From: Bacteroidota bacterium
Lineage (GTDB): Bacteria; Bacteroidota; Bacteroidia; Chitinophagales; Chitinophagaceae
Reading direction: 5' to 3'
NCBI GenBank assembly: GCA_023428755.1
Contig: JAEYWX010000010.1
Span: 242,713 to 306,712 of the forward strand
DNA: 64,000 nt
Under the pieces are notes generated by a model that made no database searches, was not told where the DNA came from, and was given only the letters and a program-made list of their open reading frames with translations. Shown piece after piece: positions 44,066 to 52,304 of this stretch. A program made the position numbers and the translations under genes. Position 1 is the first letter of the stretch, and each line of letters starts with the position of its first letter.

Positions 44066-44140
44066 GCGCAGAGAAATGAGAAAAGGAGTTTCACGCAGAG
44101 TTTCCTCTGCGTTTGTCTTTGTGTTCTCATTTCTCTGCGC
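44066..44140. repeat. Nested inverted repeat: 17-base outer arms around an 8-base hairpin
   Basis: GCGCAGAGAAATGAGAA (44066-44082) is exactly repeated inverted at 44124-44140. Inside it, ACGCAGAG (44093-44100) pairs with CTCTGCGT (44105-44112) across TTTC. The structure lies just after the BatA-like gene stop (44148) and before rsgA. It may end or protect the Bat transcript; no conventional T tail is present. Confidence 0.85.
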
Positions 44141-44147
44141 CAAAAAA

Positions 44148-45152
44148 TCAAGGAAACTTCCGCAACACTTTATACCGCAGCCATGCTTCGATCAATAACA
44201 GTATTACAACTGCTATGGCAAATGGATAAAATTCTTCTTTGTAACGAGAATAAGTGCTGGTTTCAATTTTTGACTTTTCCAATTGATCAATATCAGCATA
44301 CACTTTACTTAGGGTTTCATTATCGGTTGCACGGAAATAATTACCACCCGTTTCAGTAGCAATTTCAGTAAGCAGTCGCTCATCGATATTCACTTTTTCC
44401 ATTGTACGTACAACACCGCTGTTTGTTTGTTGAGGCAAGGCCGCAAACCCTTCTGTACCCATACCAATGGTGTACACTTTTACCTGGTAAGCTTTTGCAA
44501 TTTCTTTTGCTGTACTGGGAGGGATCAATCCACCATTATTTTCACCATCGGTTAAAAGAATTACCACTTTGCTTTTCGATTCGCTTGTCTTTAACCGTTC
44601 AATACTTGTCGCCAGTCCCGAACCTATAGCTGTACCATCTTGCAAAATACCGCTGCGTACAGCATAGATCTGGCTGATGAGCGCTGCATAATCAGTTGTT
44701 GGCGGGCATTGGGTAAACGGCTCGCCAGAAAATATCACCAACCCAATACGATCTGTTTTGCGTGCATTCACAAAATCTACAGCCACCCGTTTCATTGCTT
44801 CCAAGCGGTTAGGACTAAAGTCTTCGGCCAGCATACTTCCACTTACATCCATGCAAAGAATAATATCGATGCCTTCACCTTCAACCCGTTCTTCATCACT
44901 TCTTGTTTGCGGCCGTGCCATTGCAACGATCAATAATGCAAGCGATACAATACGTAATGCAAAGGGGACATGACGCAATGCATTTTTGGAGCCGCCCATT
45001 TTCCGGTAAATACTAAGCGATGAAACCGTGATAGATGAAGTTGCTTTTTTGTGTTTTACAATGTGCCACACAATCAAAAGAGGCAACAACAACAGCAGCC
45101 ACAACAGGTAAGGATAAGCAAATACGATATATTGATACCAGTTGTTAAGCAT
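44148..45152 (-). CDS. VWA domain-containing BatA-like membrane protein
   Basis: The 334-residue protein has two N-terminal membrane helices, a von Willebrand A domain with the MIDAS motif CMDVSGSMLAEDF (DxSxS), VIFSGEPFTQCPPTTD and VKVYTIGMGTEG, and a C-terminal helix (YPFAIAVVILLLIEAWL). This is the BatA type found next to MoxR ATPases and DUF58 proteins. MoxR-type clusters are thought to act as chaperone or metal-insertion systems for other complexes. It overlaps the BatD-like gene by eight bases (45145-45152). No BatB or BatC gene follows; the cluster ends here. Confidence 0.92.
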   Translation of the reverse strand: MLNNWYQYIVFAYPYLLWLLLLLPLLIVWHIVKHKKATSSITVSSLSIYRKMGGSKNALRHVPFALRIVSLALLIVAMARPQTRSDEERVEGEGIDIILCMDVSGSMLAEDFSPNRLEAMKRVAVDFVNARKTDRIGLVIFSGEPFTQCPPTTDYAALISQIYAVRSGILQDGTAIGSGLATSIERLKTSESKSKVVILLTDGENNGGLIPPSTAKEIAKAYQVKVYTIGMGTEGFAALPQQTNSGVVRTMEKVNIDERLLTEIATETGGNYFRATDNETLSKVYADIDQLEKSKIETSTYSRYKEEFYPFAIAVVILLLIEAWLRYKVLRKFP

Positions 45153-46038
45153 CGGCAGTTAATTCTGTATCTGATTTACGGATAATTGTTTCCACCTGCG
45201 TTACAGCTGCAATACACTCTTCATCAGCCGCACTGAATTTTGCAAACTTTACAGCATCGCCTAAACGAAGTGTTTGAATGATGCTGATGAGATTTTCATT
45301 CACCAGGTATTGCTTGAGGTCCAACGCCAACTCATCAGTTGTAAGCTTCGTAAATGGCCTGTGCAACTTTCGCTCATAGTATCGCTTCACTGCATGATCG
45401 AGATCACTGAAATTTTTCTTCTGCCCCAATTGCGTATCCCATGCCTCCTGTTTTAACCGCTCAGTAACCTGTAAAAAATCTTCCAGTGCAGTGTATTTTG
45501 AATCATTGACGGTTACGATCATTTTTTTCTTCTTCCAGCGGCGGAATAAAATCACCAGCAAAACAAGACTCAGCACTGCCGCTGCAGCTACGGCATAACC
45601 GATCCACTCTTCTCCCGCATTCACATCAATGATCGGCTTTATGTCGTTGAGTAATTGATTGCCGGTTGTATCGTATTCAATCACTATTTCCTTGGTTGGA
45701 AAGCGAAGCAACTGCGGCTCTCCATTTACATTGGAGGGAACCAGCACTTCAATATTATCAATCGGCCATACACCACTATCGAAGCTGGTAAGTGTGATCT
45801 CCCGTTTAAAAAGATTACTGCTGTCGAACTTCACATATTCAAAATGAGGAATACTGTCGGGAAATTTCCACTGCACTGCAGCATTGCGTTCAATAGCTTT
45901 GAGTTCGAGCTTGAGTTTAAACGGTTCTCCAATCAATATCTTTTCTTTACTGGCACTGATAACAGGCGTTACCTGTGCATAGGAATACAAACCTGCCAAT
46001 AAAAAAAACAATATGATCACCGGTACCCGTTTGCTCAT
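45145..46038 (-). CDS. BatD-like protein, short form
   Basis: The 297-residue protein has a signal peptide (IILFFLLAGLYSYAQ), an N-terminal BatD-like beta domain (ILIGEPFKLKLELKAIERNAAVQWKFPDSI), one membrane helix near residue 150 (IGYAVAAAAVLSLVLLVILFRRWKKKK) and a cytosolic helical tail. Classic BatD is roughly twice as long, so this is a shortened relative or a DUF4381-type fusion. It lies between the DUF58 and BatA-like genes and overlaps both. Confidence 0.78.
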   Translation of the reverse strand: MSKRVPVIILFFLLAGLYSYAQVTPVISASKEKILIGEPFKLKLELKAIERNAAVQWKFPDSIPHFEYVKFDSSNLFKREITLTSFDSGVWPIDNIEVLVPSNVNGEPQLLRFPTKEIVIEYDTTGNQLLNDIKPIIDVNAGEEWIGYAVAAAAVLSLVLLVILFRRWKKKKMIVTVNDSKYTALEDFLQVTERLKQEAWDTQLGQKKNFSDLDHAVKRYYERKLHRPFTKLTTDELALDLKQYLVNENLISIIQTLRLGDAVKFAKFSAADEECIAAVTQVETIIRKSDTELTADA

Positions 46039-46907
46039 CTGATTCGGTTGATAAAAAATTTCTGCAACACTTTTACATAATCATCGCCTGCACGCATGTG
46101 CAACAGATCCGCACCCGATCTGCGAAATACATCTTTCACATGATCGTTATGGCGGTGAAAATCCTTTTCATATTCAAATCGTACAAGGGCACTGGAGCTG
46201 TCGATCCACCGTTGTTCACCTGTTTCCGCATCAGCCACCTGCAACAAACCTGCATCGGGCAACTTCATATCCAACTGATCGTAAATTTTAATACCGATCA
46301 CATCATGTTTTTTGCAGGCAACACGCAACGCATCTTCATAGCCCTTTCCTAAAAAATCGCTGATGAGGAAGCAAATACTTTTTCGCCTGCATACATTATT
46401 GAACATACGGAATGCATCAGCATAATTGGTTTGCTTGGATACCGCATCGTTACTCAGCATTTCCCGTACAATGTAAAGGGTATGCTGCTTTGCTTTTTTG
46501 GGGGCGATGAAACGTTGTACTTTATCGCCAAACAAAATAGCGCCTACTTTATCGTTATTATTTACAGCAGAAAAAGCAAGTACTGCCGCCAGCTCTGTTA
46601 CCAGGTCTTTTTTTCGTTGCAGATGCGTACCAAAGCTGATACTGGCACTGTTATCGATCAATAAAAAAACACTTTGTTCACGTTCCTCTTCAAACACTTT
46701 ACTGTAAGGATGTGCATAACGGGCACTTACATTCCAATCAATAAAACGAATATCATCGCCGGGCTGATATTCCCGTACTTCTTTATAACTCATACCCTGT
46801 CCTTTGAATGCCGAATGGTATTCGCCGGTAAACATATGATTGGTAAGACGCTTGCTTTTAATTTCAAGTGCCCGTACTTTCTTTAATATTTCTTCGGTTG
46901 TTAACAA
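46035..46907 (-). CDS. DUF58 domain-containing protein
   Basis: The 290-residue protein matches DUF58: GEYHSAFKGQGMSYKEVREYQPGDDIRFIDWNVSARYAHPYSKVFEEEREQSVFLLIDNSASI (positions 28-90), which also contains a VWA-like DxSxS site, and a C-terminal segment with VLQKFFINRIR. It always accompanies MoxR ATPases and is probably the substrate-binding partner. It overlaps the BatD-like gene by four bases and follows moxR after an 83-base gap. Confidence 0.93.
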   Translation of the reverse strand: MLTTEEILKKVRALEIKSKRLTNHMFTGEYHSAFKGQGMSYKEVREYQPGDDIRFIDWNVSARYAHPYSKVFEEEREQSVFLLIDNSASISFGTHLQRKKDLVTELAAVLAFSAVNNNDKVGAILFGDKVQRFIAPKKAKQHTLYIVREMLSNDAVSKQTNYADAFRMFNNVCRRKSICFLISDFLGKGYEDALRVACKKHDVIGIKIYDQLDMKLPDAGLLQVADAETGEQRWIDSSSALVRFEYEKDFHRHNDHVKDVFRRSGADLLHMRAGDDYVKVLQKFFINRIR

Positions 46908-46954
46908 AAGGAGTTATGATTTTTTGTTCCAAGCTATGAAGGTGATTGACTTCC

Positions 46955-46990
46955 ATTAGCACATTATCAAATCAGCACATTAGCTAATTC
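46955..46990. repeat. Quasi-periodic word tract abutting the moxR stop codon
   Basis: TTAGCACATTATCAAAT and CAGCACATTAGCTAATT-like words repeat here, ending directly at the TGA of the minus-strand moxR. It lies in the moxR-DUF58 gap. No stem was seen. Confidence 0.55.
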
Positions 46991-47992
46991 TCAGGGTACT
47001 TTTACCGCATTCAACACCTGGCTGATTACTTCTTCAATTGAAATATTTTCTGCCTCGGCTTCGTAAGTAAGACCAATACGATGCCGCAACACATCGGCAG
47101 CAATTGTTCTGATATCTTCGGGCAACACATATCCTCTTTTATTCAGAAACGCAACAGCTTTGGATGCAAGCGCCATGTTGATGGATGCACGTGGCGAACC
47201 ACCGTATGCGATCAACGGTTTCAAATTACTCAACCCAACTTCTTCGGGTTTGCGTGTGGCAAAAACAATATCAAGAATATAGTTTTCAATTTTTTCGTCC
47301 ATGTAAATGGTGCGTGCAAGATCCCTTGCATCCATTACTTCCCGCATCGATACAACCGGGTTAATGGATGGCGATGCAATTTGCTGTGTGTTTTGGCGAA
47401 TGATCATTTGCTCCTCTGCTTTTTTTGGATAATCGATCACCACTTTCAGCATAAAACGATCTTGCTGAGCTTCTGGCAACGGATAGGTGCCTTCCTGTTC
47501 CAATGGGTTTTGTGTAGCCAGCACCAGAAACGGCTCATCTAATTTGTATGTATGTTCACCAATGGTTACCTGGCGTTCCTGCATGGCTTCCAGCAAGGCG
47601 CTTTGCACTTTTGCAGGAGCACGGTTAATTTCATCGGCCAGTACAAAATTGGCGAAGATGGGGCCACGACGTACGAAAAATTCATTCTTCTGCTGGTTGT
47701 AGATCATGGTGCCTATTACATCGGCCGGCAACATATCCGGTGTAAATTGAATACGGCTGAACTTTGCATTGATCGCCTGGGAAAGTGTTTTGATCGTTAA
47801 TGTTTTTGCCAAACCCGGTACACCTTCCAGTAAGATGTGGCCATTCCCAAGTAAACCTACGAGCAATCGATCCACCATGTATTGCTGTCCTACCAACACT
47901 TTGCCTACTTCTGCACGTAAACGATCGAGAAATGCACCGGTGTATTCTATTTTTTCATTCAGGATCTTGATGTCTTCTGCGGTTTTTAACAT
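46991..47992 (-). CDS. MoxR family AAA ATPase
   Basis: The 333-residue ATPase has Walker A GVPGLAKTLT, Walker B VLADEINRAPAKVQSALLEAMQE, sensor 1 LATQNPLEQEGTYPLPEAQ, and the C-terminal lid (RIGLTYEAEAENISIEEVISQVL). The ATG at 47992 (MLKTAEDIKILNEKIEYTG) gives the family start; the longer frame to 48037 is not supported. It is the first gene of the Bat-like cluster and probably energises its partner proteins. Confidence 0.95.
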   Translation of the reverse strand: MLKTAEDIKILNEKIEYTGAFLDRLRAEVGKVLVGQQYMVDRLLVGLLGNGHILLEGVPGLAKTLTIKTLSQAINAKFSRIQFTPDMLPADVIGTMIYNQQKNEFFVRRGPIFANFVLADEINRAPAKVQSALLEAMQERQVTIGEHTYKLDEPFLVLATQNPLEQEGTYPLPEAQQDRFMLKVVIDYPKKAEEQMIIRQNTQQIASPSINPVVSMREVMDARDLARTIYMDEKIENYILDIVFATRKPEEVGLSNLKPLIAYGGSPRASINMALASKAVAFLNKRGYVLPEDIRTIAADVLRHRIGLTYEAEAENISIEEVISQVLNAVKVP

Positions 47993-48117
47993 GTAATCTC
48001 GGTTTAGGTTGTGAAAATACAATCCCGTTGGGTTCAACGAAAATCATTTTATAAACGGTTGTATTCAAAATTCATTTCCTTTTACGCAAAAAAGAGGCCG
48101 AATTTGAGGAAAGCCGA

Positions 48118-48202
48118 TAGTCTTTAGTTTTTAGTCATTAGTCAAACCACTTCAACACTTGTGCAACTACCGTCTATTGGCTATCTACTAACGCCTATCC
48201 AC
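48118..48202. repeat. Quasi-repetitive leader of the 114-residue gene
   Basis: TAGTCTTTAGTTTTTAGTC and TATTGGCTATCTACTAACG with CCTATCCACTATC form two quasi-repetitive runs just before the promoter box. The plus strand is G-poor. It lies between moxR and the divergent gene. Confidence 0.5.
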
Positions 48203-48210
48203 TATCTTTG
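48177..48210 (+). promoter_or_regulatory. Promoter with -7 box 6 bases before the start codon
   Basis: TTGG at 48177-48180, 22 bases, then TATCTTTG (48203-48210), CGCTCT and ATG. It fits the -33/-7 pattern well and predicts a nearly leaderless mRNA. Confidence 0.65.
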
Positions 48211-48216
48211 CGCTCT

Positions 48217-48561
48217 ATGGATGCAGCAAGTGATTTATTTGTACGATGGATGAACCTGGAACAAAAAATGGTGGAGCGCTTTGGCAAAAAGCCTGATCTG
48301 GAAGCCATTCTTTTTCTGATTGGTGTACAGGAGTTCGGGCAGATGAAAGATAAGTTTACCAAGGAACAAAAGCAGGATTTAATGCATGTGGCCGTTTGTT
48401 CGTTACTGTCGCAAAGCGGCTATTTTGAATTTGATTCCTTCGATAAAGATGGCTGGCCTCATTTCAAACAGTTGAAGGCAATGCCGGTTATGGATATGCG
48501 TGAGCAGGAAAATTTCATTAAAGACCATGTGCTGTTATATTTCGAACAAAAGGGATTTTAA
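48217..48561 (+). CDS. Hypothetical soluble protein, 114 residues
   Basis: The 114-residue all-helical protein (SDLFVRWMNLEQKMVERFGKKPDLEAILFLIGVQEFGQMKDKFTKEQKQDLMHVAVCSLLSQSG, positions 5-69) has no recognised domain, signal or membrane segment. It is the first gene of a four-gene plus-strand group: its stop codon is followed at once by the isomerase ATG. The ATG at 48217 is chosen over TTG at 48208 because the TTG is part of the promoter box. Confidence 0.82.
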   Translation: MDAASDLFVRWMNLEQKMVERFGKKPDLEAILFLIGVQEFGQMKDKFTKEQKQDLMHVAVCSLLSQSGYFEFDSFDKDGWPHFKQLKAMPVMDMREQENFIKDHVLLYFEQKGF

Positions 48562-49224
48562 ATGCGAAAACTTCTTTTAGTGCTTATCATTAGCTGCTTA
48601 TTCGTTGAGGCTGATGCCCGCAACCGGAAAGTAAAAATTGTTACCAGCAAAGGAACCATCGTTGTGCGGTTGAGTGATAAAACACCGCTTCACCGGGATA
48701 ACTTTATTAAACTGGTAAAACAAAAATTCTACGACAGTATTCTTTTTCACAGGGTCATCAAAGAGTTTATGATACAGGCCGGCGACCCAACTACGAGAAC
48801 ATCAGAACCCGGAAAACGCTACGGAAGCGGTGGATTAAGTTATAAAATACCGGCAGAGTTTGATACTTCGTTGTTTCACAAGCGGGGCGTTTTAGCCGCA
48901 GCACGTGACAATAATCCAGAAAAAGCCAGCAGCGGCAGCCATTTTTATATTGTACAAGGAAAGAAATTTACAGACAGCACGCTGAACGATGTACAGGAAA
49001 AACGGATGGGCGGCCGGATCATTCCCGAACACCAACGGGCAGTTTACAAAACCATTGGCGGCACACCGCACCTTGATCAGAAATACACTGTTTTTGGTGA
49101 AGTGATCAAAGGAATGAATGTTGTGGATACGATTGCACAGGCACAGCGTGACCAGTACGACCGACCGAAGGAAGACATACGAATTATTAAAATGAGGCTG
49201 AAGAAGAAATTTTTATTTTTCTGA
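48562..49224 (+). CDS. Cyclophilin-type peptidyl-prolyl cis-trans isomerase
   Basis: The 220-residue exported protein has a signal peptide (MRKLLLVLIISCLFVEADA) and the cyclophilin domain: FYDSILFHRVIKEFMIQAGDPT, VLAAARDNNPEKASSGSHFYIVQG and YTVFGEVIKGMNVVDTIA. The domain has an insert (TDSTLNDVQEKRMGGRIIPEHQRAVYKTIGGTPHLD) that is longer than in typical bacterial cyclophilins. It probably helps periplasmic folding. It starts directly after the preceding stop codon (TAAATG). Confidence 0.93.
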   Translation: MRKLLLVLIISCLFVEADARNRKVKIVTSKGTIVVRLSDKTPLHRDNFIKLVKQKFYDSILFHRVIKEFMIQAGDPTTRTSEPGKRYGSGGLSYKIPAEFDTSLFHKRGVLAAARDNNPEKASSGSHFYIVQGKKFTDSTLNDVQEKRMGGRIIPEHQRAVYKTIGGTPHLDQKYTVFGEVIKGMNVVDTIAQAQRDQYDRPKEDIRIIKMRLKKKFLFF

Positions 49225-49272
49225 TTCCGAGAAAACATTCAACTTAGCAGCGCTCTAAACAAATAACAAATC

Positions 49273-49650
49273 ATGAATTTTCCAGAGAATCTCCGCTACA
49301 CAAAAGACCATGAATGGATCAGCTTAGAAGGCAATGTTGCCACAATTGGTATTACCGATTTTGCTCAACGTGAGTTGGGCGATATTGTGTATGTAGATAT
49401 TAATACCGTTGGCAAATCACTCAATGCAGAAGAAGTATTTGGCACTGTAGAAGCCGTGAAAACTGTAAGTGATTTGTTTTTACCAGTTGCTGGAACAATT
49501 ACCGAAGTAAATAACAGTTTGAACGACAAACCTGAAGCAGTAAATAATGACCCCTATGGCGAAGGCTGGATGGTGAAGGTTACAGTGAATGACCCGGCTG
49601 ATGTTGCAAAACTAATGGATGCAGCAGCTTACGGTGCATTAGTAGCATAA
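49273..49650 (+). CDS. gcvH: Glycine cleavage system H protein
   Basis: The 125-residue protein carries the lipoyl lysine K63 in VEAVKTVSDLFLPVAG, with the typical NFPENLRYTKDHEWI start and an NPYGEGWMVKV-like NDPYGEGWMVKVTV. It shuttles the aminomethyl group between the P, T and L proteins of glycine cleavage. The other gcv genes are not in the window. Its stop overlaps the VanZ start by one base (TAATG). Confidence 0.97.
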   Translation: MNFPENLRYTKDHEWISLEGNVATIGITDFAQRELGDIVYVDINTVGKSLNAEEVFGTVEAVKTVSDLFLPVAGTITEVNNSLNDKPEAVNNDPYGEGWMVKVTVNDPADVAKLMDAAAYGALVA

Positions 49651-50042
49651 TGAAAAAAAAGGTTCAACTATATCTTCGCACAAAGTGGCCGGCCATTATT
49701 TGGTCGGTCATTATTTTTTTATTGCTGGCCATGCCGCCGATTAACCTTGGCGAAAAACAAGTAATTGAGTTTTCGGGGCTTGATAAACTCATCCACTTTT
49801 TTCTTTTTGGAATGATGGTTTGGTTATGGGGCTACTATCAACAACAATATATTTCTTCAGGCAAACTTTTTTTTAGAAAACTTTGGGTGATTGTAATGGT
49901 TGCAACCATCTACGGAATTGCAATGGAATATGTGCAGCGCTGGGTTGGGCGTGATTTTGATGTGTGGGATATGGTGGCCGATGCAGCAGGAGCTGCTACC
50001 GCAGGGTTGTGGTTATTGATCCAAAAAAGAAGGCCCTGGTAG
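49650..50042 (+). CDS. VanZ family membrane protein
   Basis: The 130-residue protein has four membrane helices and the VanZ pattern (DKLIHFFLFGMMVWLW, EYVQRWVGRDFDVWDMVADAAGAATAGLW). VanZ-like proteins are linked to teicoplanin resistance in Gram-positives, but most homologues have an unknown envelope role. It is translationally coupled to gcvH. Its stop codon is inside the first copy of the duplicated hairpin element. Confidence 0.92.
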   Translation: MKKKVQLYLRTKWPAIIWSVIIFLLLAMPPINLGEKQVIEFSGLDKLIHFFLFGMMVWLWGYYQQQYISSGKLFFRKLWVIVMVATIYGIAMEYVQRWVGRDFDVWDMVADAAGAATAGLWLLIQKRRPW

Positions 50043-50085
50043 AAACCGGGGCCGAAACCAAAACTAACTGCTTATGAGAAAAATT
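50032..50085 (+). repeat. Hairpin element, copy 1 (overlaps the VanZ stop)
   Basis: A nine-base-pair stem (GGCCCTGGT 50032-50040 with ACCGGGGCC 50045-50053, one G-T pair) and AGAA loop precede AACCAAAACTAACTGCTT and an ATGAGAAAAATT that continues to an in-frame TAA after four codons. The same arrangement recurs 149 bases downstream. Confidence 0.8.
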
Positions 50086-50388
50086 TAAATTCAGATTTGT
50101 TACACAAAGTTCGCTCAATCTATCTCTCAAAACTGTCACCTCATTGTTAATATTTCCTAAAACGTTTTGTTTTTAAAACGGGTCCCGGTAGAAACCGGGA
50201 CCGTTAACCAAAACTAACTGCTTATGAGAAAATTGACTGCTTTTAAATGAACTTCACTACTATGACGCAAAAGCGATTCCAAAGTTTGCACTGTGTTTGT
50301 TAAAAAAACCTAAAAGAGCTTTTGTGCGATCAAGTAATCTGATTCAATTATTTCGAAAACCATGCCAAGCCATAAACAGGTTCGTTAA
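50043..50388. other. Gene-free interval between the VanZ and DUF937-like genes
   Basis: No gene was found. The interval holds most of two copies of a hairpin-plus-leader element (50032-50085 and 50181-50234). A small 6-base-pair hairpin (50163-50168 with 50175-50180) precedes copy 2. The rest is AT-rich with no recognisable feature. Confidence 0.6.
50181..50234 (+). repeat. Hairpin element, copy 2
   Basis: GGTCCCGGT (50181-50189) pairs perfectly with ACCGGGACC (50194-50202) across AGAA. It is followed by TTAACCAAAACTAACTGCTT and ATGAGAAAATTGACTGC, an eight-codon frame ending in TGA (50248-50250). Base pairs 3 and 6 of the stem differ from copy 1 but stay paired. Confidence 0.8.
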
Positions 50389-50973
50389 TTAACGGCCAAA
50401 CAGGCCCTTCACTATATCCATCATTCCGCCTCCGCCACGTTGTTGTTGCTCGGCGGCTCCGCCTTTTACCATGCTGATGATATCATTCAAATCTGTATCG
50501 CCATCGCCATCTCTGTCCAAACCGCCTTGTGTTACTCTGCCCAGCAAGCCCTGCAAATCGAGCCCACCGGTTTTACCTCCGGTCAATGAATTAAAAATGC
50601 CCTGGAGATCAATACTGTTATCGGAAGGATCGTTTGTTTTTGAAATTAGATTTTGCAGCACTCCGGGCAACAGATTACTCACCACATTTCCCGCCTGCCC
50701 CTGGTTTAGGTTGAATTTGTTCATTAATGATTCAACTGCATTTCCCGAAAGCTGATTTGCCAAAGGATTGTTTTGCAAATCGCCTCCACGTCCACCCAAT
50801 AAACTCAATACATCTTTGAATTGTCCGCCTGCCAATGCCTGCTGTAAACCACCTGCTATGTTGCTGGTTACATCGGCCACCGCTTCTTCGTTCCGCTCAT
50901 CGGGGATATCCGGGTTTTGAATAATGGCAGCACCTGCCTGTTCTTTTACCATGTTTAGCAACTGTTCCAGCAT
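50389..50973 (-). CDS. DUF937-like glycine-rich protein with EF-hand-like calcium loop
   Basis: The 194-residue soluble protein has an N-terminal helical region, glycine- and leucine-rich middle repeats (GKTGGLDLQGLLGRV) and near residue 153 a 12-residue EF-hand/dockerin-like loop with Asp at 153, 155, 157, 159, 161 and 164 (LDRDGDGDTDLNDII). It ends with a glycine-rich tail (QQQRGGGGMMDIVKGLFGR). The overall pattern resembles DUF937-type proteins. No signal peptide is visible. Role unknown. Confidence 0.72.
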   Translation of the reverse strand: MLEQLLNMVKEQAGAAIIQNPDIPDERNEEAVADVTSNIAGGLQQALAGGQFKDVLSLLGGRGGDLQNNPLANQLSGNAVESLMNKFNLNQGQAGNVVSNLLPGVLQNLISKTNDPSDNSIDLQGIFNSLTGGKTGGLDLQGLLGRVTQGGLDRDGDGDTDLNDIISMVKGGAAEQQQRGGGGMMDIVKGLFGR

Positions 50974-51206
50974 AATTGTAAGTTTAGTTGATTAAGACAT
51001 TTAAGATAGATAAAATAAAATCCATATGCAAGTAATGAATGATAAATTAATGACACTTTCTTCAGTTTTTTATTAGAGTTATTATACAGAAACGAAAAAT
51101 TAAAAGGCAAGATGATGATCATGCTGGCATACAGGATGCGAAGATCACCTCGTATCTAAGGATTCGAGCTTACTAAATTGCAATCAGATCGTATACTCTG
51201 ACTAAA

Positions 51207-52268
51207 CTATTGCACTGTAAGTTTTTCTGCATTTTCGGCAAACTGCAATGCGTCGATCAACTCATCTATTTCGCCATTGAGTACAGCATCTAAATTATAC
51301 AGCGTAAGGCCGATACGATGATCGGTTACACGCCCTTGGGGATAATTGTAGGTTCTGATCTTGGCACTTCTGTCGCCGGTACTTACAAGACTTTTCCGCT
51401 GGCGGGCAATCTCTTCTTCATGCTTCCGCACCTGTTCTTCATACAACCTTGTACGCATCATTTGCATGGCCTTTTCACGGTTGGCCAACTGTGTACGTTC
51501 CGTTTGACAAATTACCACGGTACCGGTTGGTATATGCGTAAGCATTACTTTAGTTTCAACTTTATTTACGTTTTGTCCACCTGCACCGCCGCTTCGTGAG
51601 GTTTCCATTTTTACATCACTTTCCCGTAATTCAAAATCCACTTCTTCTGCTTCGGGCATTACAGCAACGGTTGCAGCGCTGGTATGAACACGGCCGCTGG
51701 TTTCCGTAGCAGGTACACGTTGTACTCGATGTACACCGCTTTCAAATTTCATTGTACCATACACATCATCACCAATTACTTCTAACTGTACTTCTTTGTA
51801 ACCGCCGACAGTGCCCTCGCTTTCACTGAGGATGGTTGTTTTCCAGCCCCTGCGTTCGCAATACTTGGTGTACATCCGCAACAGATCACCAGCAAACAAA
51901 CTCGCTTCATCGCCACCTGTTCCTGCCCGTATTTCAAGGATGGCATTTTTATCATCCTGCGGATCTTTCGGAATCAACAACTGACGAATATATTTTTCAA
52001 GCTCTTCTTTCCTTTGCTCTGCTCCCGGCAATTCTTCTTTTGCCATTTCACGTAACTCTTCATCGCTTCCGTTCAATGCTTCCCGGTACATTTTTACATC
52101 ATTGAGTGCAGCTAAGTATTCCTTACGTGCACGTACAATTTTCTCAAGACTGCGGTACTCTTTACTGTAGGCAGAAAACTGTTGATTGTTACCAACGATC
52201 TCGGGATTGGTGAGTGCTACTCCCACTTCATCAAATCTTGCCTGGATTGCTTCTAACTTATCTAACAT
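51207..52268 (-). CDS. prfA: Peptide chain release factor 1
   Basis: RF1 reads UAA and UAG stop codons. The 353-residue protein has the GGQ motif in TSRSGGAGGQNVNKVETKV and the RF1 stop-recognition loop region (RVPATETSGRVHTSAATVAVMPEA). Length is usual. Its promoter lies face to face with that of the amidohydrolase gene (52305-52325). Confidence 0.97.
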   Translation of the reverse strand: MLDKLEAIQARFDEVGVALTNPEIVGNNQQFSAYSKEYRSLEKIVRARKEYLAALNDVKMYREALNGSDEELREMAKEELPGAEQRKEELEKYIRQLLIPKDPQDDKNAILEIRAGTGGDEASLFAGDLLRMYTKYCERRGWKTTILSESEGTVGGYKEVQLEVIGDDVYGTMKFESGVHRVQRVPATETSGRVHTSAATVAVMPEAEEVDFELRESDVKMETSRSGGAGGQNVNKVETKVMLTHIPTGTVVICQTERTQLANREKAMQMMRTRLYEEQVRKHEEEIARQRKSLVSTGDRSAKIRTYNYPQGRVTDHRIGLTLYNLDAVLNGEIDELIDALQFAENAEKLTVQ

Positions 52269-52304
52269 AAATCGATTGGTTCCTGAAAGGGATTTGTTTC
52301 GTCT

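Noticed and set aside
50032..50250. CRISPR array
   Set aside because: Only two copies exist, 149 bases apart, and each contains its own hairpin and leader rather than a short repeat between spacers.
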